From assembly GCF_002043005.1 (NCBI RefSeq), contig NZ_CP020332.1, forward strand, positions 1-64,000: DNA of 64,000 nt, given 5' to 3'. Positions 30,813 to 41,700 of the stretch are shown in pieces (position 1 is the first letter of the stretch; each line of letters starts with the position of its first letter). The translations under genes were made by a program, and so were the position numbers. The notes beneath the pieces were generated by a model. It did not search any database. It was not told where the DNA came from and saw only the letters and a list, made by a program, of their open reading frames with translations. The DNA is from Martelella mediterranea DSM 17316. Lineage in GTDB: Bacteria > Pseudomonadota > Alphaproteobacteria > Rhizobiales > Rhizobiaceae.

Positions 30813-33764
30813 ATGAGTTCAGCAATCCCCACCCCCGGGTCCGTCATCAGCCTCCGCTCCGCCACATGGAAGGTGCTGGGCACCTCGACGCTGAAGCGCG
30901 GCTTCCGGGAGGTCCACTGTCGGGGCCTGAACGGTCTGGTTCGCGACAAGGAGGCCCGGTTTGTCTGGGACCTCGAGAAGGACGCGCGCGTCCTTGACCC
31001 GGCGGCGGTCAGGCTCGTCCCGGACACGTCCCCCGGTCTGATCGATACGAAGCTTCACCTCGCGGCCGCATTTCGGGCAACACCGACAACAACCCGCCGC
31101 CCGCTTACGCTTGGTCGGGCCGCGATCGACGATCTGACTTTCCAGCATCTGCCAGTGGAGCGGGCACTGGCGCAAGACCGAGTTCGGCTCCTGATCGCGG
31201 ATGATGTCGGCCTCGGGAAGACCCTTGAAGCGGGCCTGATCACCTCAGAGCTCGCTCTGCGCGGCCGGGCGGACCGAATCCTTGTGGTCACGACACGAGC
31301 CATGCTGACCCAGTTTCAGAAGGAGTTCTGGACCCGGTTCTCGATTCCGCTTTCCCGGCTCGACAGCGCCGCAATCCGGAGGATGCGGAACAAGATCCCG
31401 GCTCATTACAACGTGTTCGACCAGTTCGACCGGTCCATCGTCTCGATCGACACCCTGAAACGGGACAACCAGATCCGGGACGCGCTGAAACATTCCTACT
31501 GGGACCTCATCATCATCGACGAGGCGCATAATACCGCCGAACGGAAGTCGGTCGCCGGGTCGAACTCGCAGCGGGCGGAGCTGGCGCAGCTCCTGTCTCG
31601 CCGCACCGACTCCCTGCTCCTGCTGACCGCGACCCCGCATGATGGATCGCAGGAAAGCTTCGCCAGTCTTATCAAGATGCTCGACCCAACCCGGGTTCCG
31701 GATCCGACCCGGCTGCACCGGTCTGACATCGAGGATCTTGTCATCCGCCGGTTCCGCTCGTCGCCGGAGGTGGTCGCCGATATCGGCCGAGAGGTCCCGA
31801 AACGGCAGCTGTTCCCGCGCCGCTTCCCGCTCAGCCCTCAGGAAGAGGTGGCCTATCAGGCGATCGCGGACCTGCACCTCGATCTTGATGAAGAGCAGAC
31901 CCGGGGACGCGCGATCGACCTGTTCCGGACCACGATCGCCAAGGCGATTTTTTCCAGTCCGGCCGCCTGTCGCGAGACACTAGAGCGGCGGATCCGGGGG
32001 ATCGAAAACGGGACAGCCCGCGGCACCCCGGCTGACCGGGACCGGTTGCGGGCGCTGGCGGACAACGTGGCAGCGATCGATACGGGCGCGTTCAGCAAGT
32101 ACCAGGAGCTCCTGCGCCTGCTGCGTCAGTTGAACTGGACCGGGCGCGCCGCCCGGGACCGGCTCGTCATCTTCTCGGAACGGATCGCGACCGTGTCCTG
32201 GCTCGCCGACCGGCTGCGCGAGGACTTAGACTTGTCGGCCGAACAGGTAGCGCGGGTGGATGGGGGGAGCGTCGAGGCTGACGTTCGGACCCAGGAAGTG
32301 ATTGAGGCGTTCGGCCAGGAGCGGTCGCCGATCCGGATCCTGATCGCCTCTGACATGGCGTCCGAGGGGCTGAACCTCCATTTCCAGTGCCACCGGCTGA
32401 TCCATTTCGACCTCCCCTGGTCCCTTCTGCGGTTCCAGCAGCGCAACGGGCGGATCGACCGGTACGGGCAGGACAGACCCCCGCAGATCAGCTATTTCGT
32501 CGGTGAGAGCACGCATCCGAAGGTGCGGCAGATGTGGGTTCTCGAGAAGCTGGTCGCGAAGGACGAGGCGGCTCAGGCCGGCGTCGGGGACCCGGCCGTG
32601 TTCCTCGGCGCGGGGGACGCGGATGGGGAGGAGGCGGTCGTCGCGGAGGCGGTCGCCACCGGCATCGGTGCGGAGGCGTTTGAGCGCCAGATGGACGCCC
32701 GGGCCGCGGAGGCCGTCACCCACATGTTGGTCGACGATGAGTTCGCGGCCCTCTTCGGGGATTATGCGGCCCCGGCTCCAGCCGACGCGGCGCCCCCGAC
32801 GGATCAGGCCCCGCCGCGCCTCTATTCGGATACGTTCAGCTACGCCCGGGCGATGATTGAGCGGCTCTCCCGATCGGAGGGGCGCATCTTCCCGGAGCAG
32901 CCCGGGATATTCCCGGATGACCGGGTCATCCGGCTCTCGATCCCGGACGACATGCGGGCGCGTGACGGTTTCGGTTACGCGAGCGAGGGAGCGGTGGATA
33001 GCCGGTTCATGCCGGAGGAAGCCGTCGGCCCTGGGGGCCGGGTCGAGCTGACCGACCAACCCGGGGTGATCAACCAGGCGATCAACGACGCGAAGGCGCA
33101 GGAGCGGGCTTGGCCGACCGTTCAATTCCTGTGGGACGGGCACCCGATCCTGCACTGGTTCGCAGACCAGGCCAGCACCTTCTTCCCGGAGCACGCCGCC
33201 CCGGTAGCGTCGCTACAGGGACGCATGCCCGCGGGGGAGGTGGCCGTGGTCCTTCACGGGGCGATCCCGAACGCGAACGGGGCCCCGGTCGTGGACCGGT
33301 GGGCCGTGGTGATCCGGTCGGCGGACGGGACCGTTTGGATCGAGGAGGTGGGCACATTTCTGGAACGGACCCGGCTCGCCGGGGACACTCCGAGCCGCTC
33401 ACTGGAGGACCTCTCGGCGGCGCAGGCAGCGATCCCGGTTGCGGTGGACCGGTTCCAGACGCACCTGGTCGATCTCCGGAAGGCGCGAGAAGCGGACATC
33501 CAGCGCGCCCTCGACGCGGTTCTTGAGCGGCTGTCCGCCCTGGAGACGCGGTTCCGAGCCCAGCTTACGCTTGATCTCGGCGACTTGCCCGGTACCGATG
33601 AGGGGCTCAGCCCGTTTGAGAAGAGACGCCTGACGATCCGCCGCAAGCGGGAACAGGAGATCGAGAAGCTGTTCCATGACTGGACAGACTGGTTCGAGCG
33701 GACCCGGAAGATGATTCCGGACCCGAACCCGCATGTTGACGTCAAAGCTGTGTTTGTGGGGTGA
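30813..33764 (+). CDS. SNF2-type helicase, DrmD-like
   Basis: A 983-residue superfamily 2 ATPase. LLIADDVGLGKTLEAGLITS gives Walker A near residue 130, LIIIDEAHN Walker B near 235, and LLLLTATPHDGSQESFASLI motif III. The helicase C half shows LVIFSERIATVSWLADRLRE, ILIASDMASEGLNLHFQCHR and LRFQQRNGRIDRYGQ. This is the RapA/HepA-like branch used by DISARM DrmD. The C-terminal ~330 residues are a less conserved domain with a coiled region at the end. It is the first structural gene of the operon, 4 bases before the methyltransferase. Arg codons are strongly biased to CGG, unlike the CGC-rich plasmid backbone. Confidence 0.88.
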   Translation: MSSAIPTPGSVISLRSATWKVLGTSTLKRGFREVHCRGLNGLVRDKEARFVWDLEKDARVLDPAAVRLVPDTSPGLIDTKLHLAAAFRATPTTTRRPLTLGRAAIDDLTFQHLPVERALAQDRVRLLIADDVGLGKTLEAGLITSELALRGRADRILVVTTRAMLTQFQKEFWTRFSIPLSRLDSAAIRRMRNKIPAHYNVFDQFDRSIVSIDTLKRDNQIRDALKHSYWDLIIIDEAHNTAERKSVAGSNSQRAELAQLLSRRTDSLLLLTATPHDGSQESFASLIKMLDPTRVPDPTRLHRSDIEDLVIRRFRSSPEVVADIGREVPKRQLFPRRFPLSPQEEVAYQAIADLHLDLDEEQTRGRAIDLFRTTIAKAIFSSPAACRETLERRIRGIENGTARGTPADRDRLRALADNVAAIDTGAFSKYQELLRLLRQLNWTGRAARDRLVIFSERIATVSWLADRLREDLDLSAEQVARVDGGSVEADVRTQEVIEAFGQERSPIRILIASDMASEGLNLHFQCHRLIHFDLPWSLLRFQQRNGRIDRYGQDRPPQISYFVGESTHPKVRQMWVLEKLVAKDEAAQAGVGDPAVFLGAGDADGEEAVVAEAVATGIGAEAFERQMDARAAEAVTHMLVDDEFAALFGDYAAPAPADAAPPTDQAPPRLYSDTFSYARAMIERLSRSEGRIFPEQPGIFPDDRVIRLSIPDDMRARDGFGYASEGAVDSRFMPEEAVGPGGRVELTDQPGVINQAINDAKAQERAWPTVQFLWDGHPILHWFADQASTFFPEHAAPVASLQGRMPAGEVAVVLHGAIPNANGAPVVDRWAVVIRSADGTVWIEEVGTFLERTRLAGDTPSRSLEDLSAAQAAIPVAVDRFQTHLVDLRKAREADIQRALDAVLERLSALETRFRAQLTLDLGDLPGTDEGLSPFEKRRLTIRRKREQEIEKLFHDWTDWFERTRKMIPDPNPHVDVKAVFVG

Positions 33765-33768
33765 TCGA

Positions 33769-36700
33769 ATGGACCTGATCGGGATCGAAAACGAAGCTGA
33801 GTTCTTCCCATCCGGGACCCTTTCGGACGTGCTGAAGGAGGAGCTTCAGGACATCACCGCACGCTGGGCCGGTCTGGACCGGGCCGCCCATCCGGTGGAA
33901 CGGCTGGCCCGCGTCGCCGGCCCGACCATCGAGGCGCTCCGCCAGGTCCGTAACAGTTCAGACCGGTCCCGGCGCGCCGAGCTGGTCCGGGACGCGCATC
34001 ACGAGGTGCTTACTGCTCTCGGCTACATGTGGCGGCGCGAGGGAGCCTTCGCCGCCCTTGACGGGGCACCGGTGATCCCCCTTGTGTCGCGCGCCGCGGA
34101 TTCCAGCGGTCGTGACGCGCTCTGGGTGATCGAGGCGCCCATCCCGGCCCCGGAGGATGAAGCCTCGGACCCACTCGGTGCCTGCTTCACCGAAGATCAA
34201 TTACCGCCGGACCAGCGCGAGGCGGCACTGACCGACCGGACCATCGAGTCCGTTCTTGCCGAAGGGGTGTTCGAGCTGTCCGACGGCCCGCGTCACGTTC
34301 TCGTCCTCGGCCTCTCGCAGATCGTGCTGATCGACAAGCGAAAATGGCCGGCCCGGTCTGTCCTCCGCTTCGACCTCCAGGAGATCTTCGCCCGGGCGGA
34401 CCGTGACACGCTGACCGTGATGGCCTGCCTGATCTCTCGCGAGGCGCGCGTCCCGGATCAGGGGGCGCCGATCTCGGATCGGCTCGAAGAGGAGGCGCAG
34501 CGGAACGCGAACGCTGTCACCACCTCCCTGAAACGGACTGTGCGGGACGCAATCGAGCTGCTCGGCCAGGAGGTGATCGCGGTTACCGGCGGGAAGTACC
34601 CGTCCACCTTCCGGGACCAGGGGAGACGCGGGGTCTGGATCGACGGCCCGGATCTGTCGCGCGAGTGCCTGCGCTACATGTACCGGCTCCTCTTCCTGTT
34701 CTACGCCGAGGCGAACCCGCGCCTGAACCTTTTGGACATGCGCAACCCCATCTACGCGACCGGGTATTCGCTGGAGGCGCTGCGTGAACTGGAATCTGTC
34801 CCGCTCCGGACCACGGCGGACCGGGAGGGGACTTTCCTCTGGGAAAGCCTCCAGAGGACCCTCGACCTTCTCTACACCGGCCTCGACCTCGCCGATGAAG
34901 AACGCGGCACTGGCCTTCGCCTGCCGGCCGTCAAAGTGTCCCTGCTCGACCCGGAGAGCACCCCACTCCTGAACGGGCTGCAGCTGCGGAACGAGGCGGT
35001 TCAACAGGTGATCCGCCTGCTGTCGCTCCGGTCCACTGGCAAGAGTACTGGCCGAATTTCTTACGCCAAGCTTGGCATCGGACAGCTGGGCGCAGTCTAT
35101 GAGACCCTGATTTCGTTCACCGGAGTGGTCGCCAAGACCGATCTCATCGAACTCAAACCCCGCAAGGGCCGGTCGAATGACGCGGCCGAGGACGTGGAGG
35201 AGGCGGAAGCGCCCGAGCCGGAAGAGGACGACGAGGAGGACCTGTTCGGCGAAGATGAGGCTGACCAGGAGGACGCCTTCCGCCGTGACAAGGTGGACAA
35301 GCTGGCGCCTAGTTGGTTCGTCCCCCGCAGCCGGATCAACGAATTTGCCACGGATGAGATCGTCTTCAACGGGTCCGAAGCGCTCGTCTACGAAAAGGGG
35401 ACCTTCATCTACCGCCTCGCCGGCCGGGACCGGGAAAAGTCCGCGTCCTATTACACACCCGAACCCCTAGCCCGACTTTTGGTCAAGCACGCGCTGATGG
35501 AGCGGTGCCGGGACCTGACTGCTGATCAGCTTATGGACCTGAAGATCCTCGAGCCGGCGATGGGGTCCGCCGCTTTCCTCGTGGAGACCACGAACCAGCT
35601 GGCCGACCTCTACCTTGAGCGGAAACAGAAGGAGACGGGCCGGACCATCCCGCAGGAGGATATCGTCCTCGAGAAGCAGCGGGTCCGGGCCTATATCGCG
35701 GACCGGAACTGCTTCGGGGTAGACCTCAACCCGATCGCCGTCGAACTGGGGGCGATCTCGCTGTGGCTGAACAGCCTGCACGGGAGCGAGTTCTCGCCCT
35801 GGTTCGGGGACCAGCTTCATGCCGGGAACTCCCTGATCGGCGCGCGCAGGGCCGCCTATGCCCCCGCGCTTCTCAGCGCCAAGGCGCAGGGGGACCTGTG
35901 GTTCAACGGGAAACCCGAGGAGATCGGCTGGCGCAAACGCCTGCCGGACGGTCACGTCTGGCAGTGGCTCCTGCCCGCCAAGGACATGGCGAACTTCGAC
36001 AAGGACAAGTCGATCGCCCCTTTCGCGAAATCCGCACAAGACCAGATCAAGGCGTGGCGCAAGGACGGCTTCTTCAAGAAGCTCGAACCCCACGAAATCA
36101 AGCTGGTCCAGAAACTCAGCCGGGTCGCCGAGGCGTTGTTCGACCAGGTCGCCGAGGACCTCGCCAAGACGCGCGCCGCCGCGAATGACGAGATCACGCT
36201 CTGGCCTGACAAGGTGATCCCCGGCAACCGTCAGATGGACTTCCACCAGAAGGAACAACTGAACGCCCACCTGATCGGTGCGGATCACGCCACGAACACG
36301 CTCCCCTTCAAGCGGCTCAAGACCGCGATGGATGCGTGGTGCGCGCTTTGGCTGTGGCCGCTGGACAAGGCGCATCTGCTGCCCAACCGGCGGGAATTCA
36401 TGGAAGGCATGCGCCTGATCCTTGATGGCGGGTTCTCTGCCGACGGGTCGCTTGCGATGGAAAGCACCGCAGACATTCAGGACCCGTCCCCCGATTTCCT
36501 GGACATGTTAGAACCCGACGCACCTGCGCGCGATCTATTCAAGGCGGCGTCCAAGCGTCAGGACACCCTGTTCCGCGAAACCAATGTCGAGGCGCTGGTC
36601 GAGACCTTCGACTGGCTGGGCATCGCGGTCGAAGTGGCCGAGCGCGAGCGGTTCGTGCATTTCGACCTGATCTTTGCCGACGTGATGCGGGCGCGTGGCG

Positions 36701-38718
36701 GGTTCGACGTGATCGTCGGGAACCCTCCTTGGGCCAAACCCTCGTGGAACGAGGGGCTGGTGCTGGCGGATATCGATCCGCTTTATGCGGGTCTGTCGGC
36801 GTCAGACGCGAAGAAGGTTCTGGGCGAGGCGCTGCCAAAGGCCCCGCCCGTGCGGCGTGAGGGGCGGACGGTTCCGGCGGTCGAGGCCTTCCTTCAGGAC
36901 TTCGTGTCGACCCGGGGGGCGATGGAGGTGACCTCGTCCGAGGTGATGAACCCCTTCGCCGGGGGCGGGTCGAACAATCTCTATCGCTGTTTCATCGACC
37001 TGTCGTTCCGGCTGGTCGCGCCGCAGGGCTATGCGGCGCTGATCCATCAGGACGGGCATTTGGGAGATCCCAAGTCGGGGGCGTTCCGGCGGCACTGGTA
37101 TGCGCGGGCCGCGAAGCATTTCGAGTTCAGCAACCGGATGACGGCGCGCAATTTTGCTGAGGTCGACCATAACCGCAGGTTCAGCTTGAACGTCTATCGC
37201 GGCGAGGAACGTACACCAGATTTCGAAAAATTCACCTACGCCTTTACCGCTGCCCAAGTCGAAGATTCGTATGCAGATATGGACGGCATCGGGCCGGTCC
37301 CTAGTATCAAAAATCCCGAAGGGAATTGGGACACCCGTGGTCACCGTGACCGCCTGATGCGGATCGACCGGGATGCGCTGGCGGTGATCCATGCCCTCTC
37401 CGAGGAGGAAAGGGTACCGGTTGAAGAAGCCCGGTTCATTCAGCCCTATTCGGCCCGCACACTGGACGTGTTCCGCCAGATGGCGCGGTTTCCAAAACTG
37501 GACGCGGCGATCCCGAAGATCGAGCGCAGAGTCAGCACGGCAACAGGGGAGCGGACGGTCGAGGTGCCGCTGTGGCAGATGAACCGCCTCTGGGATGAAA
37601 CGAACGCCCAGAAAGACGGGACCATCCGGCGCGAAACGGCTTTCCGCGCGGCGGATCAGATGATCCTTCAAGGGCCGCTCTTTTATGTTGGAAACCCGCT
37701 TTACAAAACGCCCAAGGCGGTTTCGCGGACTAACGCGGATTACCTCGTCATCGACCTGGCCACCGCGCCAGACGACTACCTCCCGCGCACGAATTACGGT
37801 CCTGCACTGGAGATGACCGACTACCGGAACCGGATGACCCAGTGCCGCTGGGACCCGACGAAAGGCCACGCCGATTTCTATCGCGTGGCGTTTCGGAACA
37901 TGATTGCTCTAAACGGAGAGCGCAGCTTGATCGGTGCGATGATCCCGCCGGGCGCGGCGCACATACACAAGGTTGAAAGCATCGCTTGTGCGGACGTTTC
38001 AATTTCTCTCGCAATACACTCGTTCGCTTGTTCGATCCTGTTCGACTATTTGGTCAAGGCAAACGGACGCGGTGATCTTTTTGCCTCTGATATAGGCCGG
38101 TGGCCGTTCCCAGAACTGGAGGATACCGCCCGGCACCGCTCCCTGCGACTCGCCTGTATCACCTCGGCCTACGCCAACCTCTGGAACCGTCACGCCTCTA
38201 CGCTCGACGTCCTTCCATGGTCGTCCCCTGACCCCCGCCTCCACCTCGAAGGCCCGGTCGAAGGCCCGGCCACCTGGGACCGGACCGCAGGCCTCCGGAC
38301 GGAATTCGCCCGCCGCATGGCGCTGGTCGAAATCGACGTGCTGGTCGCCCAGGCGCTTGGCCTGACCCTCGACCAGTTGATCGAGATCTACCGGATCTAT
38401 TTCCCGGTCCTGCAAGAGAACGAGGCGGGCACCTGGTACGACCAGAACGGCCGGATCGTCTGGACCTGCTCCAAGGGCCTGCCCGGCGTTGGCTGGCTTG
38501 ACGACCGCGGCAAAAGCCCCGGCCGCGCTGCCTGGGAGAAGAAGCTGGAGGAAAACCCGCCGCATCTGACCTGCACCGCCATCGACGACACGATGCCCGG
38601 CGGCCCCCGCACCGTCACCCGCCACTTCGTCGGCCCCTTCACCCAGTGCGACCGGATCGAGGACTACCGCCGCGCCTGGGCCCATTTCGAGCGGCTGAAA
38701 TCCGAAGAGGCCGCCTGA
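33769..38718 (+). CDS. Large N6-adenine DNA methyltransferase (PglX/DrmMI/Eco57I-like)
   Basis: A 1649-residue protein. A long N-terminal region (about 1-470) precedes an extremely acidic linker (about 471-505, rich in Glu and Asp). The gamma-class methyltransferase follows: LKILEPAMGSAAFLVE (motif I, about 594) and FDVIVGNPPWAKPSW (catalytic NPPW, about 984). Target-recognition-like segments lie after that. Such proteins methylate adenine to mark self DNA in BREX and DISARM systems; some type IIG relatives also cut, but I see no obvious nuclease motif in the N-terminus. Base composition changes inside the gene: CGG-rich first third, CGC-rich middle and a more AT-rich stretch around 37.1-38.1 kb. 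The ATG follows the helicase stop by 4 bases. Confidence 0.88.
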   Translation: MDLIGIENEAEFFPSGTLSDVLKEELQDITARWAGLDRAAHPVERLARVAGPTIEALRQVRNSSDRSRRAELVRDAHHEVLTALGYMWRREGAFAALDGAPVIPLVSRAADSSGRDALWVIEAPIPAPEDEASDPLGACFTEDQLPPDQREAALTDRTIESVLAEGVFELSDGPRHVLVLGLSQIVLIDKRKWPARSVLRFDLQEIFARADRDTLTVMACLISREARVPDQGAPISDRLEEEAQRNANAVTTSLKRTVRDAIELLGQEVIAVTGGKYPSTFRDQGRRGVWIDGPDLSRECLRYMYRLLFLFYAEANPRLNLLDMRNPIYATGYSLEALRELESVPLRTTADREGTFLWESLQRTLDLLYTGLDLADEERGTGLRLPAVKVSLLDPESTPLLNGLQLRNEAVQQVIRLLSLRSTGKSTGRISYAKLGIGQLGAVYETLISFTGVVAKTDLIELKPRKGRSNDAAEDVEEAEAPEPEEDDEEDLFGEDEADQEDAFRRDKVDKLAPSWFVPRSRINEFATDEIVFNGSEALVYEKGTFIYRLAGRDREKSASYYTPEPLARLLVKHALMERCRDLTADQLMDLKILEPAMGSAAFLVETTNQLADLYLERKQKETGRTIPQEDIVLEKQRVRAYIADRNCFGVDLNPIAVELGAISLWLNSLHGSEFSPWFGDQLHAGNSLIGARRAAYAPALLSAKAQGDLWFNGKPEEIGWRKRLPDGHVWQWLLPAKDMANFDKDKSIAPFAKSAQDQIKAWRKDGFFKKLEPHEIKLVQKLSRVAEALFDQVAEDLAKTRAAANDEITLWPDKVIPGNRQMDFHQKEQLNAHLIGADHATNTLPFKRLKTAMDAWCALWLWPLDKAHLLPNRREFMEGMRLILDGGFSADGSLAMESTADIQDPSPDFLDMLEPDAPARDLFKAASKRQDTLFRETNVEALVETFDWLGIAVEVAERERFVHFDLIFADVMRARGGFDVIVGNPPWAKPSWNEGLVLADIDPLYAGLSASDAKKVLGEALPKAPPVRREGRTVPAVEAFLQDFVSTRGAMEVTSSEVMNPFAGGGSNNLYRCFIDLSFRLVAPQGYAALIHQDGHLGDPKSGAFRRHWYARAAKHFEFSNRMTARNFAEVDHNRRFSLNVYRGEERTPDFEKFTYAFTAAQVEDSYADMDGIGPVPSIKNPEGNWDTRGHRDRLMRIDRDALAVIHALSEEERVPVEEARFIQPYSARTLDVFRQMARFPKLDAAIPKIERRVSTATGERTVEVPLWQMNRLWDETNAQKDGTIRRETAFRAADQMILQGPLFYVGNPLYKTPKAVSRTNADYLVIDLATAPDDYLPRTNYGPALEMTDYRNRMTQCRWDPTKGHADFYRVAFRNMIALNGERSLIGAMIPPGAAHIHKVESIACADVSISLAIHSFACSILFDYLVKANGRGDLFASDIGRWPFPELEDTARHRSLRLACITSAYANLWNRHASTLDVLPWSSPDPRLHLEGPVEGPATWDRTAGLRTEFARRMALVEIDVLVAQALGLTLDQLIEIYRIYFPVLQENEAGTWYDQNGRIVWTCSKGLPGVGWLDDRGKSPGRAAWEKKLEENPPHLTCTAIDDTMPGGPRTVTRHFVGPFTQCDRIEDYRRAWAHFERLKSEEAA

Positions 38719-38719
38719 G

Positions 38720-41700
38720 ATGAACCCGATCCTCCTCGCCCGTCATGTGCAGGACAGCCTGCGCGAACTGGTCCATACGACACTGAACAGCACCAGCCCC
38801 GCCTTCGAGGGGATGGTGGACCGGTTCATCGCCGAGCCCGGGAACTTTCTGAAGGGGCCGTGGATCTCGGTCGACATGCCGTTCCGGCAGATTGACGGGG
38901 CGAAGGAGGGGACGTGGGCGCAGCCCTTCCCGGAGGTGCCACTGAAATTCGCGCCCTACCAGCACCAGACGGACGCCTTTGCCCGGCTGAGCGGGACGGC
39001 GATGCGCTCGACCCTGGTCGCGACCGGGACCGGGTCGGGGAAAACTGAATCCTACCTGTGGCCGATCCTGGACCACTGTCGGCGGAACAAGGGGAAGCCC
39101 GGGATCAAGGCGATCCTGATCTACCCGATGAACGCGCTGGCGACGGACCAGGCGCGCCGCATTGCGGATGCGCTGACCCGGATCCCGTCGCTGAACGGGG
39201 TGCGGGCCGGGATCTATGCGGACGCGGAGCCGCAGAACCCGGCGCATGAGGTGACCGAGGACAGCGTGATCACGCATCGCGAGACGATGCGGAAGAACCC
39301 GCCGGACATCCTGCTCACGAACTACAAGATGTTGGATTACCTGCTTCTACGCGGCCGGGACAAGCCGCTCTGGGCGCAGAACGACCCGGAAACGCTCCGG
39401 TTTCTGGTGGTCGACGAGATGCACACCTTCGACGGGGCGCAGGGGGCGGACCTGGCCCTGCTGCTGCGCCGCCTGAAGTACCGGCTGAACACCCCGGAAG
39501 GACACCTGATCTGCGTGGGGTCGTCGGCAACGCTTGGCTCCGGGGAAGAGGCGGCGACGGACTTGCGCCAATACGCCGAGACAATCTTCGGCGAGCCGTT
39601 CGACGCGGGCGCGGTGGTCCGGGAGACCCGGAAATCCCCCAACGAGGTGTTCGGCGACGCGGAGTATCTGGACCGGCCGGATCCCGCCGATATCCACGGC
39701 GCCTTGAGAGCGGCGACGGAAATGGACCAGCCGGGTGCCGCGCGACGGCTCGCTGTCTGTCTGTTCCCGGATCGGACCGACCCCGACCTCGCCTTTCTGG
39801 ACACAGGTGATCCAGCGGACCCGGCTTGGCGGATCGCACTCGGGGACCGGCTCGTCCAGCATCACCTGTGTCAGCGGACCCTGAAGATCATCGCCGAGCA
39901 CAAGGGACCCGCTTCGCTTGAGGCGATTGCGGCTGGGCTGGGACAAGTCCGGGTCCTTCGTGACTGGCCCGAGGCAGACCTGACTGCGCTCGCCGAGCTG
40001 GTCGTAGGGCTGGTCGCCTGGGCCCGGTCCGGGTCGGCTGAGAGCCCGCGCCCTCTATTCAACGTCAGGCTCCAGCTCTGGATCCGGGAGATGGCCCGGA
40101 TGGTGACAACCCTGCCGCGACTCGAGGCGGGCGGGGTCCGTTCACAGATCGACCTTTTCCATGAAATGGACCTGGAAAGGGACCAGCTTTGCCGGGCCCT
40201 TCCGGTCGTGAACTGCAACCGGTGCGGGGCGACCGCGCATCTCGGACGGCAGGACGCCCGGTCGAAGTCGCTACATGCGGACCTGGAGCAGCTCTACCAG
40301 GAGTTCTTCGACGAGAACGGGGCGGACCGGATCCGGCTCATCTATCACGAGTCGATCGACCGGATGGTCCCGGCCAGCGGCGCCGGTGGTCAGATCGTGA
40401 AGGGGGTCCTGAACGCGGAAACGGTCGAGTTCACCCCGGCCGATCACAAGGATCTCGGCCCGGGACCGGCCTCACAGGTCTGGTTGTACAACCCGACCGA
40501 CGCGAACGGACGGATCGACCGGACCTGCCCTGCCTGCGGGCAGGCGCGCGGGCTTCTCCTCTTCGGGATGCGGGCGGCGCGTTTGACGACCGGGATCACC
40601 GGTACCCTTTACACCTCCGAACAGAACGAAGAGAGCCCCGAGGCAAAACCGCGCTTCCTGATGTTCTCGGATTCGGTTCAGGACGCGGCGCACCGGGCGG
40701 CGGTGGCCGAAACCCGGAACGCACTGTCGGTCTACCAGAAGGCACTCTACGGGGCGCTTCGGTCTGCGGAAACGGGCGCGATGAGCCTGAAAGAGGTGAT
40801 CGAGGACGTCCCGCGCGCCCAGTTGAACGACCTCGGCCCGGACGGGTTCACAGCGCTGTTCATCCCGAAGGAGTTGACCTGGCGGCGGCGCTACCGGGAG
40901 CTGGTCGAAAGCGGGGCCACCATCACCGACCCGGTGTTTCTCGACCATATCCGGATCCGGCTCGGCTGGGAGTATTTCGTCGACCTGAGCTACAGGGCGC
41001 ATTTCAACCACACGCTTGAATTGAACGGCATGGCGGCGGCGGATGTGCCCACGGATCTGCTGCGCCTGTCCGCGGAGCGGCTGGCACGGGAGCTGCGAAA
41101 CGATCTGCCGGGCGCGCCGGAGTTCGACCCGGCCCTTCTGACCCGGCTCCTCGCCGGGGTGACGCAGCGGATGCGGCGGCAGGGGTCCGTGGCGCACCCC
41201 TATCTCGAGAGCGCGATCGCGAACGGGAAAGGGAACTACGGGCTGAACTGGTACGCGGCCGCCATCCAGGTGGGCGTGGGGAAGACCGGTTCCCTGCCAA
41301 GCCCGGACAGCCGGCGGGGCCTCGCGCCGATCCCGGTGACCCTCGGCGCCGCCCCGACCGGGTTTGAGAAGATCACCCGGACCGGCCCCGCGAGCTGGTA
41401 CCGGGACTGGCTGTTCCGGCTGATCGGACCGTCCGACCTGCGCTACGGCGCGGACCCTGACGCGATCTATCCGCTCCTCCTGCGCCGACTTGAGGCCGAC
41501 GACATCGTCCGACGCGTGAACGGGCCCGAGGGGCAGAACCGGCATGCCTGGCTTCTCGTGCCGGAACGGGTCACCGTCTCCACCGCGACGATCGGGCTGT
41601 GCTGCGACTTGTGCGGTCGGCGCGAGACCGGGCTTTCGGAAAACGCAGGTGTCCTGATCGGCTCCCCCTGTACGCGGATCGGTTGTGACGGGCACCTAGC

